Below, in pieces: positions 23,701-31,184 of a DNA stretch of 42,968 bases; the first letter of the stretch is position 1; each line of letters starts with the position of its first letter. The translations under genes were made by a program, and so were the position numbers. The DNA is from Acidobacteriota bacterium (GTDB lineage Bacteria; Acidobacteriota; UBA6911). The stretch lies in NCBI GenBank assembly GCA_017860135.1, contig JAFNAG010000003.1, positions 1-42,968 of the forward strand. Reading direction: 5' to 3'. Under the pieces are notes generated by a model. It was not told the DNA's origin and did not search any database. It saw nothing but the letters and a program-made list of their open reading frames with translations.

Positions 23701-23792
23701 GGAGGTCATGAGCCGGGGATCACAGGTCAGAATGGAGGCCAAAGGCACAATCCCGGGTGGACACATCATTCTGACTCCCGGCTCCTGACTCC
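23701..23792. repeat. inverted heptamer repeat, TGACTCC type
   Basis: The right arm has TGACTCC, CGGCTCC, TGACTCC (23772-23792) in exact 7-bp phase. The left arm (23701-23735) carries diverged copies in inverse orientation, GGAGGTCA, TGAGCCG, GGGATCA, CAGGTCA. GTCAGAATG and CATTCTGAC form a perfect 9-bp inverted pair at the inner edges. It lies between the pheS start and the rplT terminator. Confidence 0.65.
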
Positions 23793-23827
23793 AAAAAAGA
23801 AAAGCCCGGCGTCGCGCGACACCGGGC
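23793..23827 (-). terminator. intrinsic terminator of thrS-infC-rpmI-rplT
   Basis: On the minus strand a GCCCGG-t-GTCG / CGAC-g-CCGGGC hairpin is followed directly by TTTTCTTTTTT. It lies 33 bp after the rplT stop and is the clearest rho-independent terminator in the window. Confidence 0.9.
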
Positions 23828-23859
23828 GCTGCAGGACATTGACTTGGAATCCGTAACGT

Positions 23860-24222
23860 CTAGGCAATCGCCAGAGCCGCTTTGGCCGTCTCGACAAGGC
23901 GGGCGAAAGCGCCGGGGTCCTTGATGGCGATGTCGGCCAGGACCTTGCGGTCGAGCTCGACGGAAGCTTTCTTGAGCCCGAGCATAAACCTGCTATAAGA
24001 CATGTCGTTGCGCCTCGCTGCCGCCCCGACACGCACGATCCAGAGACTCCGGAAATTCCTCTTTTTGGTGCGGCGGTGGCGGTAAGCGAAACGCAGCCCG
24101 CGCTCCACGGATTCGTGCGCGGAACGGTGCAGCTTGCTTTTCGTCAGCCGGTACCCTTTCGCGAGCTTCAGCGTCTTCTTGCGCCGCTGGACTCTCTTGT
24201 TCCCTCTCGTGACTCTTGGCAT
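23860..24222 (-). CDS. rplT: 50S ribosomal protein L20
   Basis: A 120-residue L20, an early assembly protein of the large subunit that binds 23S rRNA. The basic N-terminal extension [20 protein letters not shown] and the conserved GRxR-like core [20 protein letters not shown] are clear. It is the last gene of infC-rpmI-rplT, directly before an intrinsic terminator. In some bacteria L20 represses this operon; I saw no obvious leader pseudoknot. Confidence 0.97.
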   Translation of the reverse strand: MPRVTRGNKRVQRRKKTLKLAKGYRLTKSKLHRSAHESVERGLRFAYRHRRTKKRNFRSLWIVRVGAAARRNDMSYSRFMLGLKKASVELDRKVLADIAIKDPGAFARLVETAKAALAIA

Positions 24223-24282
24223 TTCGATGCTCCAAAGTGCGGCGTCCTCTTTTCCCGTAGTGCGGGAGGGCGCCGGTGATAT

Positions 24283-24477
24283 TTACAGATTCAGCATTTT
24301 TTTGACGCGCCGCTTATCCGCCCGGCTTACCAATGCGGCAGTGGTCAGCTTGCGGACTCGCTTGCGCGGCTTCTTTGTCATGATGTGCCGCGCGTGGCTG
24401 TGCCGGCGCACGATCTTACCGCTTCCCGTCACCTTGAAGCGCTTGGCCGCGCTCCGGTTGGTTTTGCGTTTGTTCAC
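24283..24477 (-). CDS. rpmI: 50S ribosomal protein L35
   Basis: A 64-residue L35. GTG 24477 is chosen because AAGGAG lies 6 nt upstream and the protein then begins at the family N-terminus (KRKTNRSAAKRFKVTGSGKI). An in-frame ATG 33 nt upstream would add 11 unmatched residues. The rest (RHSHARHIMTKKPRKRVRKL) is typical. It sits between infC and rplT as usual. Confidence 0.95.
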   Translation of the reverse strand: MNKRKTNRSAAKRFKVTGSGKIVRRHSHARHIMTKKPRKRVRKLTTAALVSRADKRRVKKMLNL

Positions 24478-24543
24478 ACAATTCTCCTTGTATCGAAATT
24501 CACTGCGCAATTCGCCTGCGGCCCGGCACTTGCATGGCCGGAT

Positions 24544-25059
24544 TCAATTCTTCTTGGGCGCGAATATCGCGACCAGGGTGTACCCTTCCATCCTGGGTGC
24601 CTTTTCCACCTCGGCGCTCTCCGCCAGTTCGCCGAGAAGCCGGTCCATAAGGCGGCGGCCTATCTCCTGGTGGGTCATTTCCCTGCCCCGGAACACCACC
24701 GTTGCTTTCGCCTTGTTCCCCTCGGTCAGAAAACGGATGATGTGGTTCTTCTTGAACTGGTAGTCGTGCTCCTCGGTCTTGGGCCGGAACTTGACTTCCT
24801 TGATGACTGCCGTCTTCTGGTGTTTTTTCGCGTCATGCGCCCGTTTGCTCTTCTGGTACTGGAACTTCCCGTAGTTCATGATGCGGCATACCGGAGGATT
24901 GACTCCCGGCGCCACCTCCACGAGGTCCAGATCCCTCTCGCGCGCGACCGTCAGGGCATGTTCCGGAGCCATGATGCCCAATTGTTCGCCGTTCTCATCG
25001 ATGACGCGAATCTCTTTGGCCCGTATCATCTCGTTTATGCGAACTCTGATTTGTTTGAT
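24544..25059 (-). CDS. infC: translation initiation factor IF-3 with probable AUC start
   Basis: A 171-residue IF-3, which keeps 30S subunits free and checks start codons. The first in-frame ATG (25029) gives MIRAKEIRVIDENG, but the coding pattern extends ten codons upstream as IKQIRVRINE, matching the IF-3 N-terminus IKxxRVxxxRIN. That stretch begins with ATC at 25059-25057, placed 5 nt after AAAGGAGGT (plus 25065-25073). No ATG, GTG or TTG gives this start. E. coli infC starts at AUU and is autoregulated through it, so the same logic probably applies here. The C-terminal domain (KEVKFRPKTEEHDYQFKKNH) is complete. Confidence 0.93.
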   Translation of the reverse strand: MKQIRVRINEMIRAKEIRVIDENGEQLGIMAPEHALTVARERDLDLVEVAPGVNPPVCRIMNYGKFQYQKSKRAHDAKKHQKTAVIKEVKFRPKTEEHDYQFKKNHIIRFLTEGNKAKATVVFRGREMTHQEIGRRLMDRLLGELAESAEVEKAPRMEGYTLVAIFAPKKN

Positions 25060-25064
25060 TGCCG

Positions 25065-25073
25065 ACCTCCTTT
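25065..25073 (-). promoter_or_regulatory. strong ribosome-binding site fixing the AUC start of infC
   Basis: AAAGGAGGT on the minus strand, an almost perfect anti-16S match, with a 5-nt spacer to ATC. It is 35 nt from the first in-frame ATG, too far to serve it. Confidence 0.85.
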
Positions 25074-25108
25074 GTTGTCAGATATGAAACAGAACCTGCA
25101 TCCGGGAA

Positions 25109-26905
25109 TCAGGGTCGTGCCGCCCGGGAATCAATGTATCCCCGGATCATGTCCAGAAAATCACCCATGTCCCTGGAACCCGTATCCCCTTCGAACCGGT
25201 TTCGCACCGAAACACGTCCGCTCTCGGCTTCCTTGTCACCCACCACCAGCATGTACGGCACTTTTTGCGCCTGGGCTTCGCGGATCTTGTAGCCCATCTT
25301 TTCGTTTCTGTCATCGAGCCCGGCACGGAGGCCGGCCGTTCGCAGCCGTTCCATGATTTGCCGGGCATAGGAGTGATGGCGTTCCGAAATGGGGATCACC
25401 ACCACCTGCACCGGCGCCAGCCAGATCGGGAAAGCACCCGCGTAATGCTCGATCAGGACCCCGAAGAAGCGCTCGATGGATCCCAGAATCGCACGATGCA
25501 GCATCACCGGCTGGTGCGCCTGACCGTCGGGACCGATGTACTGCAGGTCGAAGCGCTTGGGCAGTGTAAAGTCGAACTGCACCGTGGAAAGCTGCCATGG
25601 CCGGCCGATGGCGTCAATCAGCTTCACGTCGATTTTGGGGCCATAGAAGACCGCTTCCCCTTCCATGCGCTCCCATTCGATCCCCCTGTCCTTCATGGCC
25701 TGAACGAGGGCCCCCTCCGACATTGCCCAGTCTTCCGCGGTTCCCGCGTACTTCTCCTGCCTGGACTCATCGCGCACGGAGAGTTCCACCTTGTATTGTT
25801 CGAACCCGAAACTCTTCATCACAAAGAGCACCAGGTCCAGCAGGGCGAGAATCTCGCCGTACACCTGATCCCGCGTGCAGAATATGTGCGCGTCGTCCTG
25901 CGTGAAGCCGCGCACGCGCAGCATGCCGTGCAGCACTCCGCTTTTCTCATATCGGTAGACAGTCCCGTATTCGGCGAAACGCAGCGGCAGATCGCGGTAG
26001 CTCCGCATCCTGGAGCGGTAGATCTCGATGTGGCCCGGGCAATTCATCGGCTTGATGACGAATTCCTCTTCGTCGATCTGGAAGGCGTACATGTTCTCCC
26101 GGTAATAGTCGTAATGCCCCGAAGTTCTCCACAGGCTATTCCGTGCCACATGGGGGGTCGTCACAAACTCATATCCCCTGTGGAGCAGCTCGGGAGTAAG
26201 GAACTTCTCGATTTCCATCCGCACCCGTGTGCCTTTGGGGTGCCAGAAAATCAATCCGGGGCCCGCCTCTTCGGAAATGCTGAACAGGTCGAGGTCGCGC
26301 CCCAACTTGCGGTGATCGCGCTTTTTCGCCTCTTCGATCTGATCGAGGTGCGCCTGCAACTCAGCCGCCGTGAGGAAAGCGGTCCCGTAGATCCGCTGCA
26401 ACCGCTGGTTGTGCTCGTCCCCCTTCCAATATGAACCGGCGACGCTTTGAAGGCGGAAGGTTGCCGGATCAATGTCGCCCGTCGAGACCACGTGGGGGCC
26501 CGTGCAGAAGTCGACCAGATCTCCCAGACGATAGCACGAGAGCATCTCCCCCGCCTTTTCCCGGATCAACTCCACTTTCAGATGCTCTCCACGGCCCTGG
26601 AAGTAATCGATCGCCTGCTCTTTGGGAAGAATGCTGGGCCGGTAGGGCAGTTTCGCGCGCACCAGTTCTCCCATCTTCCCCTCGATCCTTTCGAGATCTT
26701 CCTCCAGAAAACTCTCAGGGCGTTCGAAATCATAATAGAATCCATCGCTGATGGCGGGCCCGATACCGAGATGGGTCCCGGGAAACAGGGCGCTGACCGC
26801 CGCCGCCATCAGATGGGAGGTGCTGTGCCGATAAATCTCCAATTGCTCCTTGGGATCGATCACTTCACCGGTCTTGCCGTCTGCATAGATTACATTCAAT
26901 GGCAT
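25109..26905 (-). CDS. thrS: threonine--tRNA ligase lacking the TGS domain
   Basis: A 598-residue ThrRS. ATG 26905 begins MPLNVIYADGKTGEVIDPKE and reaches the editing domain HxxxH (YRHSTSHLMAAAV) after about 26 residues, so the roughly 60-residue N-terminal TGS domain of most ThrRS is missing. The editing site HxxxH plus DFCTGPH is intact. Catalytic features are MNCPGH, FAEYGTVYRYEKSGVLHGM, RVRGFTQDDAHIF and VMLHRAILGSIERF, including the zinc Cys/His/His. The anticodon-binding domain (APVQVVVIPISERH, MGYKIREAQAQKVPYMLVVGD) is complete. It lies 49 nt upstream of the infC start, as in many operons. Confidence 0.95.
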   Translation of the reverse strand: MPLNVIYADGKTGEVIDPKEQLEIYRHSTSHLMAAAVSALFPGTHLGIGPAISDGFYYDFERPESFLEEDLERIEGKMGELVRAKLPYRPSILPKEQAIDYFQGRGEHLKVELIREKAGEMLSCYRLGDLVDFCTGPHVVSTGDIDPATFRLQSVAGSYWKGDEHNQRLQRIYGTAFLTAAELQAHLDQIEEAKKRDHRKLGRDLDLFSISEEAGPGLIFWHPKGTRVRMEIEKFLTPELLHRGYEFVTTPHVARNSLWRTSGHYDYYRENMYAFQIDEEEFVIKPMNCPGHIEIYRSRMRSYRDLPLRFAEYGTVYRYEKSGVLHGMLRVRGFTQDDAHIFCTRDQVYGEILALLDLVLFVMKSFGFEQYKVELSVRDESRQEKYAGTAEDWAMSEGALVQAMKDRGIEWERMEGEAVFYGPKIDVKLIDAIGRPWQLSTVQFDFTLPKRFDLQYIGPDGQAHQPVMLHRAILGSIERFFGVLIEHYAGAFPIWLAPVQVVVIPISERHHSYARQIMERLRTAGLRAGLDDRNEKMGYKIREAQAQKVPYMLVVGDKEAESGRVSVRNRFEGDTGSRDMGDFLDMIRGYIDSRAARP

Positions 26906-27074
26906 GATTTTGATGCGCCCTTTCGGCCTGTTTGCCTCGGATCGCAAGGCAGGGAGAAAGGAACACACCTTCCCTGATCATCAGCTTGTAAATGGATTGG
27001 CGGATATGAGTTGCAACCGTGGTGCTGCCTTCATCGCGGTTATCCTGCCCGAGTTATGGATCCTGTGCGGATCA

Positions 27075-27149
27075 TGGTAGGCGCGAGCGGATTTGAACCG
27101 CTGACCCCTTCCGCGTCAAGGAAGTGCTCTCCCCCTGAGCTACGCGCCT
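27075..27149 (-). tRNA. tRNA-Val(GAC)
   Basis: A 75-nt cloverleaf with encoded CCA. The acceptor AGGCGCG pairs with CGCGCCT, the D-stem is GCTC/GAGC, and the anticodon stem CTTCC/GGAAG encloses the loop TTGACGC, giving anticodon GAC (reads GUC/GUU). The T-arm AGCGG-TTCAAAT-CCGCT is intact. Confidence 0.95.
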
Positions 27150-27165
27150 AGAAAAACAGGGTTTA

Positions 27166-27195
27166 AAGCTATCAGAAAGGTCGAAAAGCTGTCAA
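27166..27195 (-). promoter_or_regulatory. sigma70-like promoter of tRNA-Val
   Basis: On the minus strand: TTGACA (plus 27190-27195), an 18-bp spacer, then TAGCTT (plus 27166-27171). Transcription would begin about 10 nt before the mature tRNA. Confidence 0.6.
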
Positions 27196-27216
27196 TATTA
27201 TTCCAAGGAGAACCAG

Positions 27217-28473
27217 TCAAGGCATCTGCTTTTCAGCTGGCGGCCCCTTGGTCAAAACCTCGACTGCCCTGTCGAACTGCTCCTGATCGATTTTCGTCCG
27301 GAGCTGCCGGAATTTCGAGGAATCGTCCTGATCATCGAAATACGAATCCACGAGGAGATCCTGCAGGCGAAGCGGCTCAGGCGACTCGATGTCCGGCTTG
27401 ATTCCGGTCTCCCGCACCGATTCGTCGTTCTCGATCAGCTTGCCGTCCGGCGTATAGAACTTCGCCGTGGACAGTATGAGGACAGCACCGCTTTTCAGCT
27501 CGATCCGCTTCTGCACCGATCCCATGCCGTAGGATCTTTCCCCCACCACTCTCGCTCTTCCGGAAGCCTTGAGCGCGCCGGCAACGATCTCGGCAGGGCC
27601 CGCAGTCGATCCGTTGATCAGAACGGCCATGGGAAGATCCGTCAGAAACTTTTCCGGATCCGCCTTGATTTCCTCCAGAACCTCTCCCAGGCGGCCTTTC
27701 ACAATGTATATGGGCCCGTTCCGAATGAAAAGATTCGCAAGTTCGGCGCCCTGCTCCGGCTTTCCGCCGGCACAATCCCTGAGGTCCAGAAGCAGTTTTT
27801 GCGCGCCGGCGGAAATCAGCGTCTTCAATTTGACACGCGTCTGGTCGAGGTTCGTGGCGGCCAACGACCGTACTTCGAGGAAGCCGATCCGGCCATCCAG
27901 CATGCGGGTTACCGCAGGTTGCGGGTCCGCATTGGCGCGCACCATTGCAATCTCGACAGGTTTGGTTTGCGAGCCTCGAAACACAGTCGCCTTGACCTTG
28001 CTGCCGGGAGTTCCCCGGAGCATGCTCTCGGCCTCCAGCAGGCTCGTGTCCTCCACATTGGCACCGTCGATCGAAACCAGGTAGTCCCCGGGGCGCATGC
28101 CGGCAGAGTCAGCAGGGCCGTTCTGAGTGGTCGCAACGACGTAGAGGATATTCGACCGCTTGGACAGCACCAGACCGACCTCCGCCGTATTGCCCTTTTG
28201 GCTGTCCAGCGCGCCTATCTGTTCCTTTGTCAGGTATGAGCTGTAGGGATCGAGTGCGTCAATCAGTCCCTGCATGGCGCCTTCCTGCACCTTGCTCATT
28301 TCCGGAGGCTCGACATAGTCGTCGTTGACCGTCTTCAGGGATTCCATGAACACGGAGAGCGCCGGGTAGGCGTCATCCTTGGCAACCACTTTTCCATAAA
28401 ACGCGGCCGAAACCCCGTACAGGACGATCAGCGTCGACAGCAGGACAACCAGCACTTTTCCCTTGTGAAGCAT
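27217..28473 (-). CDS. S41 (CtpA/Prc-like) peptidase homologue without catalytic Ser-Lys
   Basis: A 418-residue protein with an N-terminal signal anchor (about 7-25), a cap/dimerisation region, a PDZ domain (about 95-180, with GPADSAGMRPGDYLVSIDG) and an S41 core. ATG 28473 has GGAGGT just upstream. Active enzymes read TASASEI/SASASEI, with the nucleophile three residues before Glu, and TFGKG, with the general-base Lys 25 residues later. Here the positions read STAGPAEI (Gly292) and SYGMGSVQ (Met317) at exactly that spacing. Both catalytic residues are therefore replaced while the fold and PDZ look intact. It is probably an envelope pseudoprotease that binds C-termini or another protease; the partner is unknown. 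Confidence 0.9.
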   Translation of the reverse strand: MLHKGKVLVVLLSTLIVLYGVSAAFYGKVVAKDDAYPALSVFMESLKTVNDDYVEPPEMSKVQEGAMQGLIDALDPYSSYLTKEQIGALDSQKGNTAEVGLVLSKRSNILYVVATTQNGPADSAGMRPGDYLVSIDGANVEDTSLLEAESMLRGTPGSKVKATVFRGSQTKPVEIAMVRANADPQPAVTRMLDGRIGFLEVRSLAATNLDQTRVKLKTLISAGAQKLLLDLRDCAGGKPEQGAELANLFIRNGPIYIVKGRLGEVLEEIKADPEKFLTDLPMAVLINGSTAGPAEIVAGALKASGRARVVGERSYGMGSVQKRIELKSGAVLILSTAKFYTPDGKLIENDESVRETGIKPDIESPEPLRLQDLLVDSYFDDQDDSSKFRQLRTKIDQEQFDRAVEVLTKGPPAEKQMP

Positions 28474-28508
28474 CGTACCTCCGCTTCTTGCAGTATCCAA
28501 ACTTTGGA

Positions 28509-28537
28509 ATTATATAGTACGAAATCCCCTGCAGCAA
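28509..28537 (-). promoter_or_regulatory. promoter of the S41 homologue gene
   Basis: On the minus strand: TTGCTG (plus 28532-28537), a 17-bp spacer, then TATAAT (plus 28509-28514, perfect). The predicted leader is about 29 nt and contains GGAGGT. Confidence 0.6.
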
Positions 28538-28789
28538 CCAATTCCATGATCGGCGTGCCTCGGCAAGCGTGTGCTTGTTGGATCACGTGGAAGCCACACC
28601 CGCTGCGTTGCGGTCACGGCACTGACCAGCGGCATGGCCTGTAGCGCGATTGCCGCAGCATCACGCACTTCTGCATTATGGAGCTCTGCAGTCCTGACCA
28701 GCGGGCAGGTTGTTCCGCGCGTGACCGTTGGCTCTCGTGGACTTGGCATCCGCCTTGACGCGTATTGCCCGGTATGTTCCAATGATTCC
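28538..28789. other. intergenic region before ruvX
   Basis: About 250 bp between divergent genes. No gene was recognised and no convincing plus-strand promoter was found. The ruvX frame is open through it, but the upstream residues do not look like RuvX. Confidence 0.5.
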
Positions 28790-29206
28790 GTGGACCGCGG
28801 TCGAATTCTGGCGTTGGATTATGGTACGAAAAACGTGGGGCTTGCCTCGAGTGACGAGCTGGGGATTACGGTGCGCCCACTTCCCTCCCTCCCGAACGTC
28901 AATCGCCGTGACCTGATGCGCCGGCTGAAAACGGCCGTCCGGGACAACGCGATCGATTCGCTGGTTGTCGGAATTCCCATGAATATGGACGGCAGCGCCG
29001 GCGCCGCCGTGCAAGGCGTGCAGCGCTTCATCGAAGCGCTGCGGCGCGAGTTCGGCCTGCCACTGTGGACCGTTGATGAGCGCCTCTCGACTGTCGAGGC
29101 ATTGGAGATCTGGAGAGGGATGAGCACCAGGCGGCAGCGCAGGTACAGAACCGTTGATTCCCTGGCCGCCGCACTCATTCTGGAGAGGCTCCTGAGGGAA
29201 TCCTGA
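28790..29206 (+). CDS. ruvX: RuvX/YqgF family Holliday-junction resolvase-like nuclease
   Basis: A 138-residue RNase H-fold protein. GTG 28790 gives VDRGRILALDYGTKNVGLA, where the conserved Asp-Tyr-Gly motif falls at the family position. Other blocks are SLVVGIPMNMDGSAG, WTVDERLSTVEA and the C-terminal VDSLAAALILERLL with the last catalytic Asp. Members act in 16S rRNA 5' processing and have been proposed as Holliday-junction resolvases. It ends 1 bp before mltG, a common pairing (yqgF-mltG). No clear ribosome-binding site is seen. Confidence 0.9.
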   Translation: MDRGRILALDYGTKNVGLASSDELGITVRPLPSLPNVNRRDLMRRLKTAVRDNAIDSLVVGIPMNMDGSAGAAVQGVQRFIEALRREFGLPLWTVDERLSTVEALEIWRGMSTRRQRRYRTVDSLAAALILERLLRES

Positions 29207-29207
29207 A

Positions 29208-30233
29208 GTGCGCAGACTCCTCCCGCTGCTGATCTTATTGATCGGCGCCCTGGCTGCCGGCGTCGCGTTCTGGACGTATTCGGAGCTCACCACGCCCTAC
29301 TACTCTCCCGGCGGCTCGGAGATTTTCATAGAAATCCCCCGTGGAGCCGGGACGCGAGACATCGCGGGCCTGCTCCAGGCGGGCGGCGCAATCCGGCACG
29401 CGTTGCCCTTTGTCCTCTATGTCAAGTGGACCGGGCTGGACAGGCGGCTGCAGGCGGGTGAATATCGTTTCGCCGAACCGGCCAATCCGTCGCAGGTTGC
29501 CGGCCGGCTGCTATCCGGGGACGTCTATTACCGCACGATCACGATCCCGGAAGGACTCACCGCCCTGGAAACGGTGGATTTGCTGTCCCGTAACGGAATC
29601 GGCGACCGGCAGGAGCTTGAGCGCCTGCTGCGACGGGTGGAGTGGATTGCGGACCTGGATCCGGAGGCCGGCAGCCTCGAGGGTTACCTGTTCCCGGAAA
29701 CGTATCGATTCCCCCGCAGGATCGGTCCGGAAGAGGTCCTGAAAGCCATGGTACGTGAATTCCGCCAGCGCTTTTCACCGCTGTGGGCGGCAGGTCCCCA
29801 ACCCGAAAACCGGCGCGCTCGCGATATCGTGATCCTCGCCTCCCTGGTGGAAAAAGAAGCCCGGAACTCCGGCGAGCGGCGCCTCGTGTCGTCGGTGATG
29901 TGGAATCGGCTCCGGTTGCGGATGCCGCTTGCCTGTGATCCAACCATTATTTATGCGCTCAAGCAGAACGGCACGTACGACGGGAACCTGCGCAGGCAGG
30001 ATCTGGAGATCGACTCCCCCTACAATTCATACCGGCGCCTGGGGCTCCCCCCGAGCCCGATTGCAAACCCGGGAGAGGATTCCCTCCAGGCCGCGCTTTC
30101 GCCAACTGCAACCGCTTATCTCTACTATGTTTCGAAAAACGACGGAACGCACGTATTCTCCAGAGACCTGAACTCCCACCTTGCAGCAGTCGCACGCTAC
30201 CAGAGGGGCGCCTCACGCCCCAAATCGCGCTAG
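29208..30233 (+). CDS. mltG: endolytic peptidoglycan transglycosylase MltG
   Basis: A 341-residue membrane-anchored lytic transglycosylase that cleaves nascent glycan strands and is thought to release them from synthesis. One N-terminal membrane helix (about 4-22) is followed by a LysM-like segment (IEIPRGAGTRDIAGLL and TITIPEGLTALETVDLL). The YceG catalytic domain has SLEGYLFPETYRF, ASLVEKEA with the catalytic Glu215, NRLRLRMPLACDPTIIYAL and SPYNSYRRLGLPPSPIANPG. All motifs are intact. It starts with GTG 1 bp after the ruvX stop. Confidence 0.95.
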   Translation: MRRLLPLLILLIGALAAGVAFWTYSELTTPYYSPGGSEIFIEIPRGAGTRDIAGLLQAGGAIRHALPFVLYVKWTGLDRRLQAGEYRFAEPANPSQVAGRLLSGDVYYRTITIPEGLTALETVDLLSRNGIGDRQELERLLRRVEWIADLDPEAGSLEGYLFPETYRFPRRIGPEEVLKAMVREFRQRFSPLWAAGPQPENRRARDIVILASLVEKEARNSGERRLVSSVMWNRLRLRMPLACDPTIIYALKQNGTYDGNLRRQDLEIDSPYNSYRRLGLPPSPIANPGEDSLQAALSPTATAYLYYVSKNDGTHVFSRDLNSHLAAVARYQRGASRPKSR

Positions 30234-30574
30234 CGACAGCGCGTTCATCCTCGGTTATCCAATAGTTGCGGAATAAGGCCGCGGACTCCGACCGTGCGAT
30301 TCTGACAGGCCCCGTTGTTCCCGCGAGCCGTGAGTCACTTCAGACTGCGCGGTCAGGAGCGACGAATCCTCGAGATTGGAAATGCAGCCTTGCAAAGCGT
30401 CGCGCAACTTTCCACGAGGACATGTTTTCGCTATCTACCCCATCTCGATCGCGATGCCGACAGCAACCCCGGGGGGACGGGGCAGCGCCCCCAGTGCCGG
30501 GCACGCCAACGCCATGCTTTGCAGAGGTGGTAGTTTGCATTGACTTGCCCAGGAGACGGTGCTAGGATTCAGGC
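30234..30574. other. 341-bp intergenic region after mltG
   Basis: No supported gene. It contains a short GC-rich stretch with CGATCGCGATGCCGA, possibly a relic of the ATCG hexamer family, and a good promoter at its 3' end (30540-30568). Confidence 0.5.
30540..30568 (+). promoter_or_regulatory. sigma70-like promoter placed for leaderless transcription
   Basis: TTGACT (30540-30545), a 17-bp spacer, then TAGGAT (30563-30568). The -10 ends 6 nt before GTG 30575, so the transcript should start at or next to the start codon. Confidence 0.6.
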
Positions 30575-31180
30575 GTGCGAACGAATCCCGTATCTTATCA
30601 ACATGTTAAGCGGCTTGCGGCGTTTGTGGTTCTCCTGTTTTTAAGTTGCTCGGGGCTGGCTCTGTTCTCATTGGGCCAGAACAGCCGGCCCTCTCTGCCC
30701 GATCCCATCAAATTCGTCAAAAAGCGGGATCTGGTTATGCGTGCTTCGCGCGCTGTCCTGGAGGAGATGGGTTACAGGATCGAACTCGAGGACATGCAAA
30801 ACGGGCGGCTGGTGTCACGGCCCTACGAATTCATCACCGGCGCTCTGACCTCCGCCGAGATTGACAAAGTCGCCAACAAGACGGACACGATCACGGGAAG
30901 CTGGCTGAAGGCCCGCTACACGGTGGAAGCGTTGTTCGAAATGATCTCTCCCACGGAAACCATGGTGACGGTGCGCACCCAGATGGAAGCGCTGAACCGG
31001 GATTCCGACGGCAGCGAGAAGTGGTTGCCGCTGCAGTCCCTCGGCAGCGTGGAAAAGCGAATCCTGGGCAAGATCAGCATGAAACTGCTGGGCACGGAAC
31101 CGGCTTTCAAAGATAACAAGGGCTTTTGGGATCAGAAGCCAACGCCTCCTGTCCCGATCAAAAAGCGGCCTGCCGACTAG
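30575..31180 (+). CDS. predicted secreted protein of unknown function
   Basis: A 201-residue protein. The first 35 residues look like a signal peptide (VKRLAAFVVLLFLSCSGLAL). The mature part begins around KFVKKRDLVMRASRAVLEEMG, followed by a mixed alpha/beta region resembling small envelope proteins that read like DUF/BamC-type domains (YRIELEDMQNGRLVSRPYEF and TGSWLKARYTVEALFEM). I do not recognise the family. It heads a unit with a two-TM protein and two ABC exporter subunits, which suggests a periplasmic accessory role. The promoter position implies that GTG 30575 is the 5' end of the mRNA. Confidence 0.7.
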   Translation: MRTNPVSYQHVKRLAAFVVLLFLSCSGLALFSLGQNSRPSLPDPIKFVKKRDLVMRASRAVLEEMGYRIELEDMQNGRLVSRPYEFITGALTSAEIDKVANKTDTITGSWLKARYTVEALFEMISPTETMVTVRTQMEALNRDSDGSEKWLPLQSLGSVEKRILGKISMKLLGTEPAFKDNKGFWDQKPTPPVPIKKRPAD

Positions 31181-31184
31181 CCTA

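Noticed and set aside
28571-28789. N-terminal extension of RuvX by 73 codons
   Set aside because: The RuvX family starts a few residues before the DYGTKNVG motif; the upstream residues are compositionally unlike the protein.
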